A DNA stretch of 64,000 nt from Halomonas qaidamensis (GTDB taxonomy: Bacteria > Pseudomonadota > Gammaproteobacteria > Pseudomonadales > Halomonadaceae), in the NCBI RefSeq assembly GCF_025917315.1, contig NZ_CP080627.1, forward strand, positions 1 through 64,000, given 5' to 3'. Each line of letters starts with the position of its first letter. Positions within the stretch are counted from its first letter, which is position 1. Positions 31,616 to 39,523 of the stretch are shown piece after piece. Position numbers and translations under genes: made by a program. Below the pieces are notes generated by a model that saw only the letters and a program-made list of their open reading frames with translations, was not told where the DNA came from and made no database searches.

Positions 31616-32758
31616 TCAGCGGCGTGCAATCCAACGTTGTGGATTAATTGGTTCACCGCTACGTCGCACTTCAAAGTAAAGCGCGGAGCGGGTCTGCCCG
31701 CCACTATTGCCGACGCGTCCAATTTCAGTGCCGCGACTCACCTGTTGCCCAGGCCGAGCGCTAAAATGTTGCAAGTGAGCATAGAGCGTCATGATCTGAT
31801 CTCCATGATCAATAATCAGTAGGTTGCCAAAGCCACGCATCCAGTCGGCGAATACCACGCGGCCCGTATGCACCGCAGCTACTGCGCTGCCTGGGTCTGC
31901 TTGAATCACGATACCGTTGTAGTGCACGCCATCTCTACGCTGGAAGGTTGCTGTAATCGCTCCTTGAACGGGCCAGGGTAAATCGCCCTGAGTGCGAGTA
32001 ATGTGGGTGGTAGGTGTTGGTTCGGCTAAGCGGGCCAGCTCGGCTTGAATCGCTCTTAGTTGCTGCTCGGCCTGCTCACGGCTTTGGTTAAGATCGGCTA
32101 AGCGGTCTTCTTCGCTGCCATAACGATCATCCAAGGTCGCTACGACCCCCCGCCGCTCCTCGGTTCGCTGGGCGAGCAGGGCGCTTTGCTCTTCTAGCTC
32201 GTCGGCTAATGTAGCAAGGCGTGCTTGGCGCTCACCCAGCGCCAGCTCAGTATCTGCCAGCGCGTTATCAAGGCGGCTGATATCGGTAAGGCGTTGCTGG
32301 CGCGCTTGAGTGAATCGATTTAGGTAGGCCTGCATTCGGTCTAGCTCGGCAGGGTCGCTTTGGTTAAGAAGCAGTTTCAACTGGGGCGTTGGCCCCAGTC
32401 GATAAAGGGCCGCTAGCTGCTGGCTTAGCGCAGCGTATTGGGTTTCACGCTCACCTTCCAAGCGCTCTCGGTGCTGGCGAAGCTGAGTGGTTTCGTCGGC
32501 CAGTTGGCGGCGCTCGGCCTGGAGTTGGTCTAAACGCTGGTGGGTCTCGGCAAGTTCTGTTTCGACCTCTCGCAACTCGCGCTCGGCGCTGTCCCGTGCT
32601 TGCCCAGTCGCACTGAGACGCTGGGCTAGGTTCTCAATCTCTTGGCCAATCGCATCCAACTGCTTGCGTGCTGCTGTTTCATCTGGCTGAGCAACACTTG
32701 CTGGCGCATAACCTAACGCCAGCATGAGCGTGATAACTAATGTCCAGCCCATAAGCAT
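31616..32758 (-). CDS. envC: Murein hydrolase activator EnvC
   Basis: EnvC is a periplasmic protein recruited to the septum by FtsEX that activates amidases AmiA and AmiB. The 380-residue protein has a signal peptide (cleavage near PASVAQ), a long coiled coil (about residues 25-240) and a C-terminal LytM/M23 domain. The LytM domain is degenerate: the usual HXXXD site reads HYNGI and the usual HLH reads ALYFE. That fits an activator rather than a peptidase. The ATG overlaps the gpmI stop (TGATG), so translation is coupled; a TTG one codon upstream is possible. The order gpmI-envC is conserved in gammaproteobacteria. Confidence 0.93.
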   Translation of the reverse strand: MLMGWTLVITLMLALGYAPASVAQPDETAARKQLDAIGQEIENLAQRLSATGQARDSAERELREVETELAETHQRLDQLQAERRQLADETTQLRQHRERLEGERETQYAALSQQLAALYRLGPTPQLKLLLNQSDPAELDRMQAYLNRFTQARQQRLTDISRLDNALADTELALGERQARLATLADELEEQSALLAQRTEERRGVVATLDDRYGSEEDRLADLNQSREQAEQQLRAIQAELARLAEPTPTTHITRTQGDLPWPVQGAITATFQRRDGVHYNGIVIQADPGSAVAAVHTGRVVFADWMRGFGNLLIIDHGDQIMTLYAHLQHFSARPGQQVSRGTEIGRVGNSGGQTRSALYFEVRRSGEPINPQRWIARR

Positions 32759-34320
32759 CAATCAAAATGAATCAGTGGTTTACCTGTCATTGCGTCGGGC
32801 TGTGTCTGGTTCATCATGGTTAACAGCGTCGGCGCTAAATCGCATAAGCGTCCGTCTTCCAAGCTGCCAGCCCGCTCGCCTACGTAAATCAGCGGCACCA
32901 TAAACGTGGTATGAGCTGTTTGTGGTGCACCAGTTTCTGGATGCACCATCTGCTCAGCATTGCCATGATCAGCGGTAATCAGGCAAGCACCACCAGCTCG
33001 CTCAATGGCCTCCACTACCCGGCCAACGCAGGTGTCGACGGTTTCAATCGCTTTTACGGCTGCATTGAAGTCACCCGTGTGGCCAACCATGTCGCCATTG
33101 GCATAATTGCACACCATTAGGTCAAAGCGACCACTGTCGATAGCTTCCACCAGCTTATCGGTGATCTCAAAGGCGCTCATCTCAGGTTTTTCGTCGTAGG
33201 TTTTAACATCCCGGGGTGAGGGGACCAAGATGCGCTCTTCGCCTTCGTATTCGGCCTCGTTACCGCCAGAGAAGAAAAAGGTGACGTGGGGATATTTTTC
33301 TGTTTCTGCAATGCGAAGCTGAGTTAGGCCTCGTTTAGCAACCACTTCACCCAAGGTGTCGGTGAGATCCGAAGGGGGGAAGGCCGCTGGTGCTGAAATA
33401 TTGGCGGCGTACTGGGTCATCGTGACTAAACCGTCGCCAGCCAGTGTAGGGCATACGTGCCGTTCAAAGCCGTTGAAGTTAGGTTCAGTAAAGGCACGAG
33501 TTAATTCACGAGCGCGGTCAGAGCGGAAATTGAGGAAAATAGCCGCATCACCGTCTTGTAGCGTAATGGCGGTATCACTTAGCGGAATACTGCTAGAGGC
33601 AACAAATTCATCGGTTTCTCCGCGCTGGTAAGCGTCACGCAGGGCGGTTTCAGCGCTAGAAGCAATAAAATCAGCGTGGCCCTCGGTCAGCAGGCGATAG
33701 GCTTGCTCAACACGCTCCCAGCGGTTATCACGGTCCATTGCGTAAAAGCGGCCAATGACTGAGGCAATAAAGCCGTTATCAGCGCCCACCAGCTCCGATA
33801 AACGGGCATTAGCGCGCTCAAGCGAGCGAAGCGCGCTTTGCGGCGGCATATCGCGTCCGTCTAAAAATGCATGGATAAAAATGCGCTGCGCGCCGCGTCG
33901 GGCAGCAAGCTCAGCTATGGCAATAAAGTGATCTTCGTGGCTGTGTACGCCGCCGGGAGAAAGTAGCCCAAGCAAGTGGACAGCACGGCCATTAGCAACG
34001 GCTTCGTCGATGGGCTTGGTCAGCACCTCGTTGGTGTCTAGGTCGCCATCTTCAATTGCTTTGGTGATGCGGGTAAAGTCCTGGTACACAACGCGTCCGG
34101 CACCAATGTTCATATGGCCTACTTCAGAATTACCCATCTGCCCGTCAGGCAGGCCCACGTGGCGACCATCAGTGTGCACAAAGGCATGCGGACGATTGGC
34201 CCACAGCTTGTCCATGTTGGGCGTATTAGCAGCGGCCACTGCGTTGTGGGCGCTATCGGGATTGTGGCCGTAGCCATCTAAAATGATAAGCGCCACGGGG
34301 CGCGGTGCAGTTGTAGCCAT
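32758..34320 (-). CDS. gpmI: 2,3-bisphosphoglycerate-independent phosphoglycerate mutase
   Basis: GpmI interconverts 3- and 2-phosphoglycerate in glycolysis and gluconeogenesis, using two manganese ions. The 520-residue protein is an alkaline-phosphatase-superfamily enzyme with ALIILDGYG at the N terminus, the phosphorylated serine S65 in [23 protein letters not shown] and the metal-binding [11 protein letters not shown] near the C terminus. The start at 34320 has GAGG 6 bases upstream; an ATG nine codons earlier lacks it. It heads the gpmI-envC-ctpA unit and is divergent from the rhodanese gene. Confidence 0.97.
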   Translation of the reverse strand: MATTAPRPVALIILDGYGHNPDSAHNAVAAANTPNMDKLWANRPHAFVHTDGRHVGLPDGQMGNSEVGHMNIGAGRVVYQDFTRITKAIEDGDLDTNEVLTKPIDEAVANGRAVHLLGLLSPGGVHSHEDHFIAIAELAARRGAQRIFIHAFLDGRDMPPQSALRSLERANARLSELVGADNGFIASVIGRFYAMDRDNRWERVEQAYRLLTEGHADFIASSAETALRDAYQRGETDEFVASSSIPLSDTAITLQDGDAAIFLNFRSDRARELTRAFTEPNFNGFERHVCPTLAGDGLVTMTQYAANISAPAAFPPSDLTDTLGEVVAKRGLTQLRIAETEKYPHVTFFFSGGNEAEYEGEERILVPSPRDVKTYDEKPEMSAFEITDKLVEAIDSGRFDLMVCNYANGDMVGHTGDFNAAVKAIETVDTCVGRVVEAIERAGGACLITADHGNAEQMVHPETGAPQTAHTTFMVPLIYVGERAGSLEDGRLCDLAPTLLTMMNQTQPDAMTGKPLIHFD

Positions 34321-34522
34321 GAAAACCTCGTTATGTTGATCAGCCAAGCGACATGAGGTGTTGTTTGAAACGTTGGTGAAGATTGCTCAAACAGTTTTCA
34401 GACAACACCTTATAATCAGGGTCGCGACAGGCGCGCGCATGGGGCATCATAACGCAGGCAGCCGTTGGGCGTCATGGCCTGCGCGGTATGCCGTGTGACG
34501 TGTATACTTGTTGCGTTTCTGG

Positions 34523-34543
34523 AGGCGGCTAAGCCGCTTTTTT
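34523..34543 (+). terminator. Terminator-like hairpin upstream of the rhodanese gene
   Basis: AGGCGGC and GCCGCTT flank TAA and are followed by TTTTTT. It lies about 30 bases before the rhodanese start and downstream of a TATACT element, so it could terminate a short leader transcript. No upstream plus-strand gene needs it. Confidence 0.4.
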
Positions 34544-34571
34544 CTGCATAGACCAAGAGATTGTGTTCACG

Positions 34572-34994
34572 ATGATCGATCAGCTGTTCGAATTCGTAAT
34601 GAACCACCCCCTACTTGTCGGGGCGTTTTTGCTGGTATTAATAGCATGGGTGGCGTACGAGGCGCGCAGTGCCGCTACCCACGCTGTGACCTCTACACAG
34701 GCGACTCAGCTTATTAACCGTGAAGACGCTGTGGTGCTGGATATCCGTGAAAGCAAAGACTTTAAAGCGGGACATATTGCCGGTGCACGCAATATTCCCC
34801 AAAGCAGCCTCGACAGCCGCATGAATGAACTGGAGAAAGTGAAAAGCCAGCCGATCATCGTGGTATGTAAGCACGGCCAGAGCTCTGGTGCTGCACAGGC
34901 AAAACTTGCTAAGGCAGGTTTCGAGCGTGTCAATAAGTTAAGAGGTGGCATGGTGCAGTGGCAGGCGGATGGTCTTCCGGTGGTGAAAAAGTAA
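34572..34994 (+). CDS. Membrane-anchored rhodanese-like protein (YibN type)
   Basis: The 140-residue protein has an N-terminal transmembrane anchor (PLLVGAFLLVLIAWVAYEA) followed by a rhodanese domain. The candidate active-site loop is CKHGQSS, with cysteine in IIVVCKHGQSSGAAQAKL. The domain also shows VVLDIRESKDFKAGHIAGARNIP, typical of single-domain rhodaneses. It resembles E. coli YibN, which also lies upstream of secB, but the usual grxC gene is missing between them. The start is uncertain: GTG at 34563 and ATG at 34572 are both possible, with no strong ribosome binding site. The sulfur acceptor is unknown. Confidence 0.85.
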   Translation: MIDQLFEFVMNHPLLVGAFLLVLIAWVAYEARSAATHAVTSTQATQLINREDAVVLDIRESKDFKAGHIAGARNIPQSSLDSRMNELEKVKSQPIIVVCKHGQSSGAAQAKLAKAGFERVNKLRGGMVQWQADGLPVVKK

Positions 34995-35077
34995 AGTAGA
35001 AATCAATTAAACATACAGTAAGTAAGCTATGCGCTGTCGCGCATCTTTTTATCAGATGAACAATTAGGAGTATTTCC

Positions 35078-35587
35078 ATGGCGGAAGATAACAACACCCC
35101 GCAGGCAGGCGCCGCAGAAGGCGAAAAGCCTCAGCTTAAGTTCTCTTTGCAGCGTATCTACGTAAAAGACATTTCGTTTGAAGCGCCGAACTCTCCTTCT
35201 GTATTCAAGCAGGCGTTTAAGCCCAAGGTGAACCTGGACCTGAACACCACTAGCCAGAAAATAGCCGACGACCAGTATGAAGTGGTTGTAAAGGTGACAG
35301 CTCAGGTCAACGACAGTGAAACCGGCACTACATCGTTCCTGGCAGAAGTAGAGCAAGCTGGCCTGTTCCGTATTTCTGGCATTGAAGGGGCGCAGTTGGA
35401 ACAAACCCTGGGTGCGTTCTGCCCTAATCTGCTGTTCCCTTATGCTCGCGAATGCGTTGATAACCTTGTCAATCGTGGTGGTTTCCCGCCGCTAATGCTG
35501 GCGCCGGTGAATTTTGAAGCCATGTACGCTCAGCGCAAGCAGCGTGAAGCGCAGCAGGCTCAGCAAGCAGCCGAGAATACTCACTAA
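35078..35587 (+). CDS. secB: Protein-export chaperone SecB
   Basis: SecB is a tetrameric cytoplasmic chaperone that keeps preproteins unfolded and hands them to SecA. The 169-residue protein matches the family in length and in the core segments FSLQRIYVKDISFEAPNSP, FLAEVEQAGLFRI, LEQTLGAFCPNLLFPYARE and NRGGFPPLMLAPVNFEAMY. The acidic tail found in many SecB proteins is replaced here by a glutamine- and alanine-rich stretch. AGGAG lies 8 bases before the ATG. It is followed closely by rsmE. Confidence 0.97.
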   Translation: MAEDNNTPQAGAAEGEKPQLKFSLQRIYVKDISFEAPNSPSVFKQAFKPKVNLDLNTTSQKIADDQYEVVVKVTAQVNDSETGTTSFLAEVEQAGLFRISGIEGAQLEQTLGAFCPNLLFPYARECVDNLVNRGGFPPLMLAPVNFEAMYAQRKQREAQQAQQAAENTH

Positions 35588-35625
35588 GTATGCATGCTGC
35601 TGACTGGGTTGCCTTACACGGCAAA

Positions 35626-36345
35626 ATGCCCCGCCTTTATGTGCCCGCTGAGTTTGCAGTGGGCACAACTATTACCCTACCTGACGGCCCGGCGAGGCAT
35701 GTGACGCGAGTGCTACGGTTGGGCGAAAGCGCGCCGCTGATGTTGTTTGATGGCAACGGCCAAGAGGCTGGCGTGCGCTTAGCCGATGTTGGACGTAAGC
35801 AAACGACAGTGACCATCGAGGCTGTTTGGCTGGGTAGTGGCGAATCGCCGTTGGCGGTACACCTGGGCCAAGCGATCTCAAAAGGCGACCGGATGGACTA
35901 TGCCATCCAAAAAGCCGTTGAGCTGGGCGTTGCAGCGATTACCCCGCTCTACACCGAGCGGGGCGATGTGCGTCTCAAGGGCGACCGTGAAGAGAAAAAA
36001 CTGGCTCATTGGCAGGCAGTTGCAGCTAGCGCTTGTGAACAGAGTGGGCGAGCGGTTGTCCCGCCAGTTTATCCTCCACAAGCACTGAATGAGTGGCTTT
36101 CCGAGCGGCAAGAGCCACTACGTTTGATGCTTCACTTAGCAACAGGCAACGTATTTTCGCAACAGCCATGTCCCACTTCCGTAGCGCTCTTAATCGGCCC
36201 AGAGGGTGGTTTAAGTGACTCAGACATTAATGCTGCCACCGCCGGTGGCTTTACGCCGCTGACACTCGGCCCAAGGGTATTGCGTACTGAAACAGCGCCT
36301 GTTGTTGCGCTAACACTGCTGCAGCACCACTTTGGTGATGTGTAA
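35626..36345 (+). CDS. rsmE: 16S rRNA (uracil-1498-N3) methyltransferase
   Basis: RsmE methylates U1498 of 16S rRNA in the 30S subunit. The 239-residue SPOUT-class (trefoil knot) enzyme has an N-terminal PUA-like domain (ARHVTRVLRLGESAPLMLFDGNGQ) and the knot motifs ERGDVRLKG, ASACEQSGRAVVPPV, LLIGPEGGLSDSDI and LGPRVLRTETAPVVAL. The start at 35626 (MPRLYVP) fits the family N terminus; an in-frame ATG at 35590, just after secB, adds 12 residues and cannot be excluded. The GTAAGTACTCAC element overlaps its stop codon. Confidence 0.94.
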   Translation: MPRLYVPAEFAVGTTITLPDGPARHVTRVLRLGESAPLMLFDGNGQEAGVRLADVGRKQTTVTIEAVWLGSGESPLAVHLGQAISKGDRMDYAIQKAVELGVAAITPLYTERGDVRLKGDREEKKLAHWQAVAASACEQSGRAVVPPVYPPQALNEWLSERQEPLRLMLHLATGNVFSQQPCPTSVALLIGPEGGLSDSDINAATAGGFTPLTLGPRVLRTETAPVVALTLLQHHFGDV

Positions 36346-36659
36346 GTACTCACTTTTTAGCGCTCGCTTTCCAGTATTCGATTTTAAAAGCTGATTTTTA
36401 AGAAGCTATATTTTAAGAACCTATATTTTAAGAACTTCTATTTTAAGAGCTTATAGTTTAAAGACTTGCTCTTAAGAACCTATTTTTAGGGGCTGTTTCT
36501 TAAAGATTTTTGTGAGTAAGTGCTTACTGATCGGCTGCTGCCATGTTAAGCGGTAGTAGTCGCTATTTTGTGCTGCTGAATTGATTGATAACGGCCGCGC
36601 TTTGCCTTGCGTTCGCAAGGCACCATACTGAAGGTCTACTTTTTGTAAGGACGGTACCC
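36346..36659. repeat. 314-base intergenic region with degenerate 15-bp tandem repeats
   Basis: The gap between rsmE and the S1-domain gene holds no convincing gene. From about 36385 to 36510 it is built from eight or nine imperfect copies of a unit close to ATATTTTAAGAACCT; the best copies lie at about 36408-36455. Two palindrome-like GTAAGTRCTTAC elements bracket it, at 36342-36353 and 36516-36527. The unit length and lack of spacers rule out a CRISPR array. A promoter for the following gene is probably in the last 100 bases, with AAGGA before its start. Confidence 0.7.
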
Positions 36660-37364
36660 ATGGTCCGTGAGTCACACTCTTCTCCCCGTTCCGCAAGCGA
36701 CGCTGCTGCCCAATTGGGTGACGTAGCCTATTTAACCGTGACTGCGGTTAATAGCACTGGGGCGTTTCTGCAATGGGGGCAGCCCAAAGATGTACTGCTG
36801 CCTTATAGCGAGCAGCGCTTTCGCCCCGATCCCGGTAAGCGGGTACTGGTAATGCTGTATAGCGATGACCAAGGGCGTCCTGTGGCTACCATGCGCTTGG
36901 ATCGCTTTTTGACAGATGACGCCTGGGCGCTAGAAAAAGGTGATGAGGTGGCTGTGGTGGTGGCTGACCGTACTGACCTTGGGATGAAAGTAGTGGTTAA
37001 TCACCGCTACTGGGGGCTGATTTATCAAGATGATATTACTCAGCCGCTGCGCCGCGGGCAGTCGCTGAAAGGCTATGTAAAGCAGCGCCGCGAAGATGGC
37101 CGGGTTGATATCTGTTTGCTCCCTCCAGGTGTGGCGCGTCTAGATGTAGTGGGCGATAAGGTGCTGCAGGCGCTGCGTCAAAGCGGTGGTTATCTAGCAT
37201 TAGGTGATAAAAGCTCAGCACATGACATTAAAACGCGTCTAGGGGTTAGCAAGAGTGCTTACAAGCAGGCCATAGGGCGACTGTATAAACAGCAGTTAAT
37301 CACGCTGGAGCCTGGCGCTATCCGGCTTGTGCCTGGCGCGCTAACCGACGAGCAAGCCGAGTAA
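36660..37364 (+). CDS. S1-domain RNA-binding protein, CvfB/YitL-like
   Basis: The 234-residue protein has S1-type OB-fold repeats. The first begins GDVAYLTVTAVNSTGAFLQWGQPKDVLLPYSEQ; another includes LGMKVVVNHRYWGLIYQDD, followed by QSLKGYVKQRREDGRVDICL. A C-terminal winged-helix-like region contains DIKTRLGVSKSAYKQAIGRLYK. This matches the CvfB family, first described as a virulence-linked RNA-binding protein in Staphylococcus; its role in gammaproteobacteria is not established. The start at 36660 is chosen for its AAGGA site; a longer open frame upstream has none. It ends just before gshB. Confidence 0.87.
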   Translation: MVRESHSSPRSASDAAAQLGDVAYLTVTAVNSTGAFLQWGQPKDVLLPYSEQRFRPDPGKRVLVMLYSDDQGRPVATMRLDRFLTDDAWALEKGDEVAVVVADRTDLGMKVVVNHRYWGLIYQDDITQPLRRGQSLKGYVKQRREDGRVDICLLPPGVARLDVVGDKVLQALRQSGGYLALGDKSSAHDIKTRLGVSKSAYKQAIGRLYKQQLITLEPGAIRLVPGALTDEQAE

Positions 37365-37440
37365 CTGCTAGCGGCGGTTGGAGCTGTGCAAGCAGTGCGG
37401 CATACTGCTTACCTATTGTTTATGTATGGATGTTACCCCG

Positions 37441-38397
37441 ATGAGCCAATCAACGTTGCATCTCGGTGTGGTGATGGATCCCATCAGCGACATCGCTTAC
37501 AAGAAAGATACCACCATGGCGATGCTGTGGGCGGCGCAGGAGCGCGGCTACACCCTGCACTACATGGAGCAAGAAGATCTTTTCTTGAACGCGGGACAGG
37601 CGTATGCGCGCATGCGCCCGCTAACGGTGCATCGCGACCCAAATCATTGGTATGACCTTGGTGAAGTGGCCCAGCGCCCGCTGGTGGAGCTAGATGTTGT
37701 GTTAATGCGCAAAGACCCACCTGTCGATGCCGACTTTACCAATGCGGTCCATCTATTGGGGTTTGCTGAGCGGGAGGGTGTCTTGGTCGTGAATCCAACC
37801 GCTGCCTTATTACAGTGTAATGAAAAATTGTTTGCTCAGCAGTTTCCCCAGTGCTGCGCGCCTACCATTGTTGCCAGCCGAGATGACGTGCTACGTGCCT
37901 TTCATGCGGAACACGGTGATGTGATTTTTAAACCGCTTGATGGCATGGGCGGAACTGGTATTTTTCATATTGGCCCCGATGGCCGCAATATAGGTGCGGT
38001 GATTGAGCAATTGACGCTGCGTGGCCAGCGACAAATTATGGCGCAACGTTACCTATCCGAGATCAAGGATGGCGATACGCGCATCTTATTGGTTGACGGC
38101 GAACCCGTGCCCTATGGGCTGGCGCGGATTCCCTCGGCGGGTGAAACCCGGGGTAACCTCGCAGCGGGCGGTCGTGGCGTTAGTCGCGAGCTCACCGAGC
38201 GCGACCACTGGTTGATTCAGCAGGTGCAGCCCATGATTCGTGAAAAAGGGCTGATGTTCGTTGGTTTAGACGTGATTGGTGACTACATCACTGAAATTAA
38301 CGTTACCAGTCCCACCTGTGTACGTGAAATCGACGATCAGCGTGGCACGAACATTGCCGGAATGCTGCTGGACGCCATTGAACGTCGTCTTCACTAA
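37441..38397 (+). CDS. gshB: Glutathione synthetase
   Basis: GshB joins gamma-glutamylcysteine and glycine with ATP to make glutathione. The 318-residue ATP-grasp protein has the N-terminal LGVVMDPISDIAYKKDTTMAM, VVLMRKDPPVD, FKPLDGMGGTGIFHI, LARIPSAGETRGNLAAGGRG and the C-terminal EINVTSPTCVREID motifs in the E. coli order and at nearly the same length. The start at 37441 fits the family; ATG at 37426 and an open frame from 37378 would add unlike residues. The gene heads a gshB-yqgE-ruvX cluster, conserved in gammaproteobacteria. Confidence 0.97.
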   Translation: MSQSTLHLGVVMDPISDIAYKKDTTMAMLWAAQERGYTLHYMEQEDLFLNAGQAYARMRPLTVHRDPNHWYDLGEVAQRPLVELDVVLMRKDPPVDADFTNAVHLLGFAEREGVLVVNPTAALLQCNEKLFAQQFPQCCAPTIVASRDDVLRAFHAEHGDVIFKPLDGMGGTGIFHIGPDGRNIGAVIEQLTLRGQRQIMAQRYLSEIKDGDTRILLVDGEPVPYGLARIPSAGETRGNLAAGGRGVSRELTERDHWLIQQVQPMIREKGLMFVGLDVIGDYITEINVTSPTCVREIDDQRGTNIAGMLLDAIERRLH

Positions 38398-38435
38398 TCG
38401 ATGCCGTTGAACGTTCTATTCGCCTAATAACGCGA

Positions 38436-38459
38436 GGCTCGCTGAGTGTTCAGCGAGCC
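38436..38459 (+). promoter_or_regulatory. Perfect hairpin just before the yqgE ribosome binding site
   Basis: GGCTCGCTGA and TCAGCGAGCC form a 10-bp perfect stem with a GTGT loop. The yqgE ribosome binding site AGGAG begins 3 bases later. With no T-run it is unlikely to terminate strongly; it could influence processing or translation of the gshB-yqgE transcript. Confidence 0.5.
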
Positions 38460-38470
38460 GTAGGAGACGC

Positions 38471-39028
38471 ATGCAAAGTTTTAAGCATCATTTTTTGATG
38501 GCTATGCCCCACTTGGAAGACCCCAATTTCGCTGGCAGCCTGATCTACCTGTGTGACCATGACCACAATGGTTGCATGGGGGTCATCGCCAACCGCCCAC
38601 TTGAAATCACCCTGGATGCCCTATTTGAGCAGCTCTCATTAGGGGGAGATGACAGCCCACACCGTAATGCACCGGTCTATTATGGTGGCCCTATGCATAA
38701 GGATCGTGGCTTTATTTTGCATGTCGGTGATAGCCAGGAGTGGGACTCCAGTGTTCAGGTGGAAGACGGTATTGCGCTTACCACCTCGATGGATATTCTT
38801 CAGGCACTTGCCGATGACACAGGCCCCGACGATTTTTTGGTTTGCCTAGGCTGTGCTGGCTGGGATGTCGGACAGTTAGAAGACGAGCTAAAAGAGAACA
38901 CGTGGTTAACGGTGGAAAGTCAAAGCAGCGTACTGTTTGATACTCCCCCCACGGAGCGTTTAACTGCTGCGGCTGGCATTCTTGGTGTTGATTTAAACCT
39001 GATGACCCGCAACGCTGGACATGCATGA
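38471..39028 (+). CDS. yqgE: UPF0301 family protein YqgE/AlgH
   Basis: This 185-residue protein belongs to the UPF0301 family, whose members include AlgH of Pseudomonas, linked to alginate and virulence regulation. Its molecular function is unresolved. It starts with the family signature FKHHFLMAMPHLEDPNFAGSLIYLC, and has CDHDHNGCMGVIANRP, YYGGPMHKDRGFILH and FLVCLGCAGWDVGQLEDELKENTWL. AGGAG lies 5 bases before the ATG. It is between gshB and ruvX, the conserved gammaproteobacterial order. Confidence 0.93.
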   Translation: MQSFKHHFLMAMPHLEDPNFAGSLIYLCDHDHNGCMGVIANRPLEITLDALFEQLSLGGDDSPHRNAPVYYGGPMHKDRGFILHVGDSQEWDSSVQVEDGIALTTSMDILQALADDTGPDDFLVCLGCAGWDVGQLEDELKENTWLTVESQSSVLFDTPPTERLTAAAGILGVDLNLMTRNAGHA

Positions 39029-39052
39029 CAATTAACATGACGGTTGAGTTTC

Positions 39053-39508
39053 ATGGCTGAACGTGGGCAACGGCTAATACTCGCATTTGATTTTGGTACT
39101 CGGCGTATTGGCGTCGCGGTAGGCAACGAGTTGTTGAATAGTGCACGCGAGCTAACGCCGCTAACCGCTCGAGATGGCATTCCTGACTGGAACGTTGTCA
39201 CACGGTTAGTAGAAGAGTGGCAGCCTGATCTATTTGTCGTTGGCTTGCCGCTGAATATGGACGGCACTGAATCAGCGATGAGTACGCGGGCACGTAAGTT
39301 CGGCAACCGCCTGCATGGGCGCTATGGTAAGCCCTGTGAAATGGTCGACGAACGTGGCTCCACTCGCGAAGCGAAGCAGATTGCCCATGCTGCAGGGCAT
39401 CGTGGTAATTACCGAGAAGAGAGCGTTGATGGCATTGCTGCCGTGCTTATTCTAGAAGGCTGGTTTGCCCACCAGGAAGGACTGCCCGGTGGGCGAAGCA
39501 CCCATTAA
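39053..39508 (+). CDS. ruvX: Putative pre-16S rRNA nuclease / Holliday junction resolvase YqgF
   Basis: YqgF (RuvX) is an RNase H-fold nuclease that is required for maturation of the 16S rRNA 5' end in E. coli. The 151-residue protein begins with the family motif LAFDFGTRRIGVAVGN (catalytic aspartate), followed by VVGLPLNMDGTES and the C-terminal VDERGSTREA and ESVDGIAAVLILEGW segments, which carry the remaining acidic residues. The start at 39053 follows a GAG site; a TTG three codons upstream is the alternative. It ends 15 bases before the stop of the convergent pyrB. Confidence 0.94.
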   Translation: MAERGQRLILAFDFGTRRIGVAVGNELLNSARELTPLTARDGIPDWNVVTRLVEEWQPDLFVVGLPLNMDGTESAMSTRARKFGNRLHGRYGKPCEMVDERGSTREAKQIAHAAGHRGNYREESVDGIAAVLILEGWFAHQEGLPGGRSTH

Positions 39509-39523
39509 ATCTGATGCCGTGTC

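Noticed and set aside
36385..36510. The tandem repeats as a CRISPR array
   Set aside because: The unit is about 15 bases, directly adjoining with no unique spacers, and there are no cas genes.
37036..37221. Short antisense frame within the S1-domain gene
   Set aside because: It is a shadow of the real gene without a start signal.
37378..37440. Open frame with a CKQCG...YCLC cysteine cluster running into gshB
   Set aside because: It lies upstream of the natural GshB start and is not shared by the family; the cysteines look coincidental.
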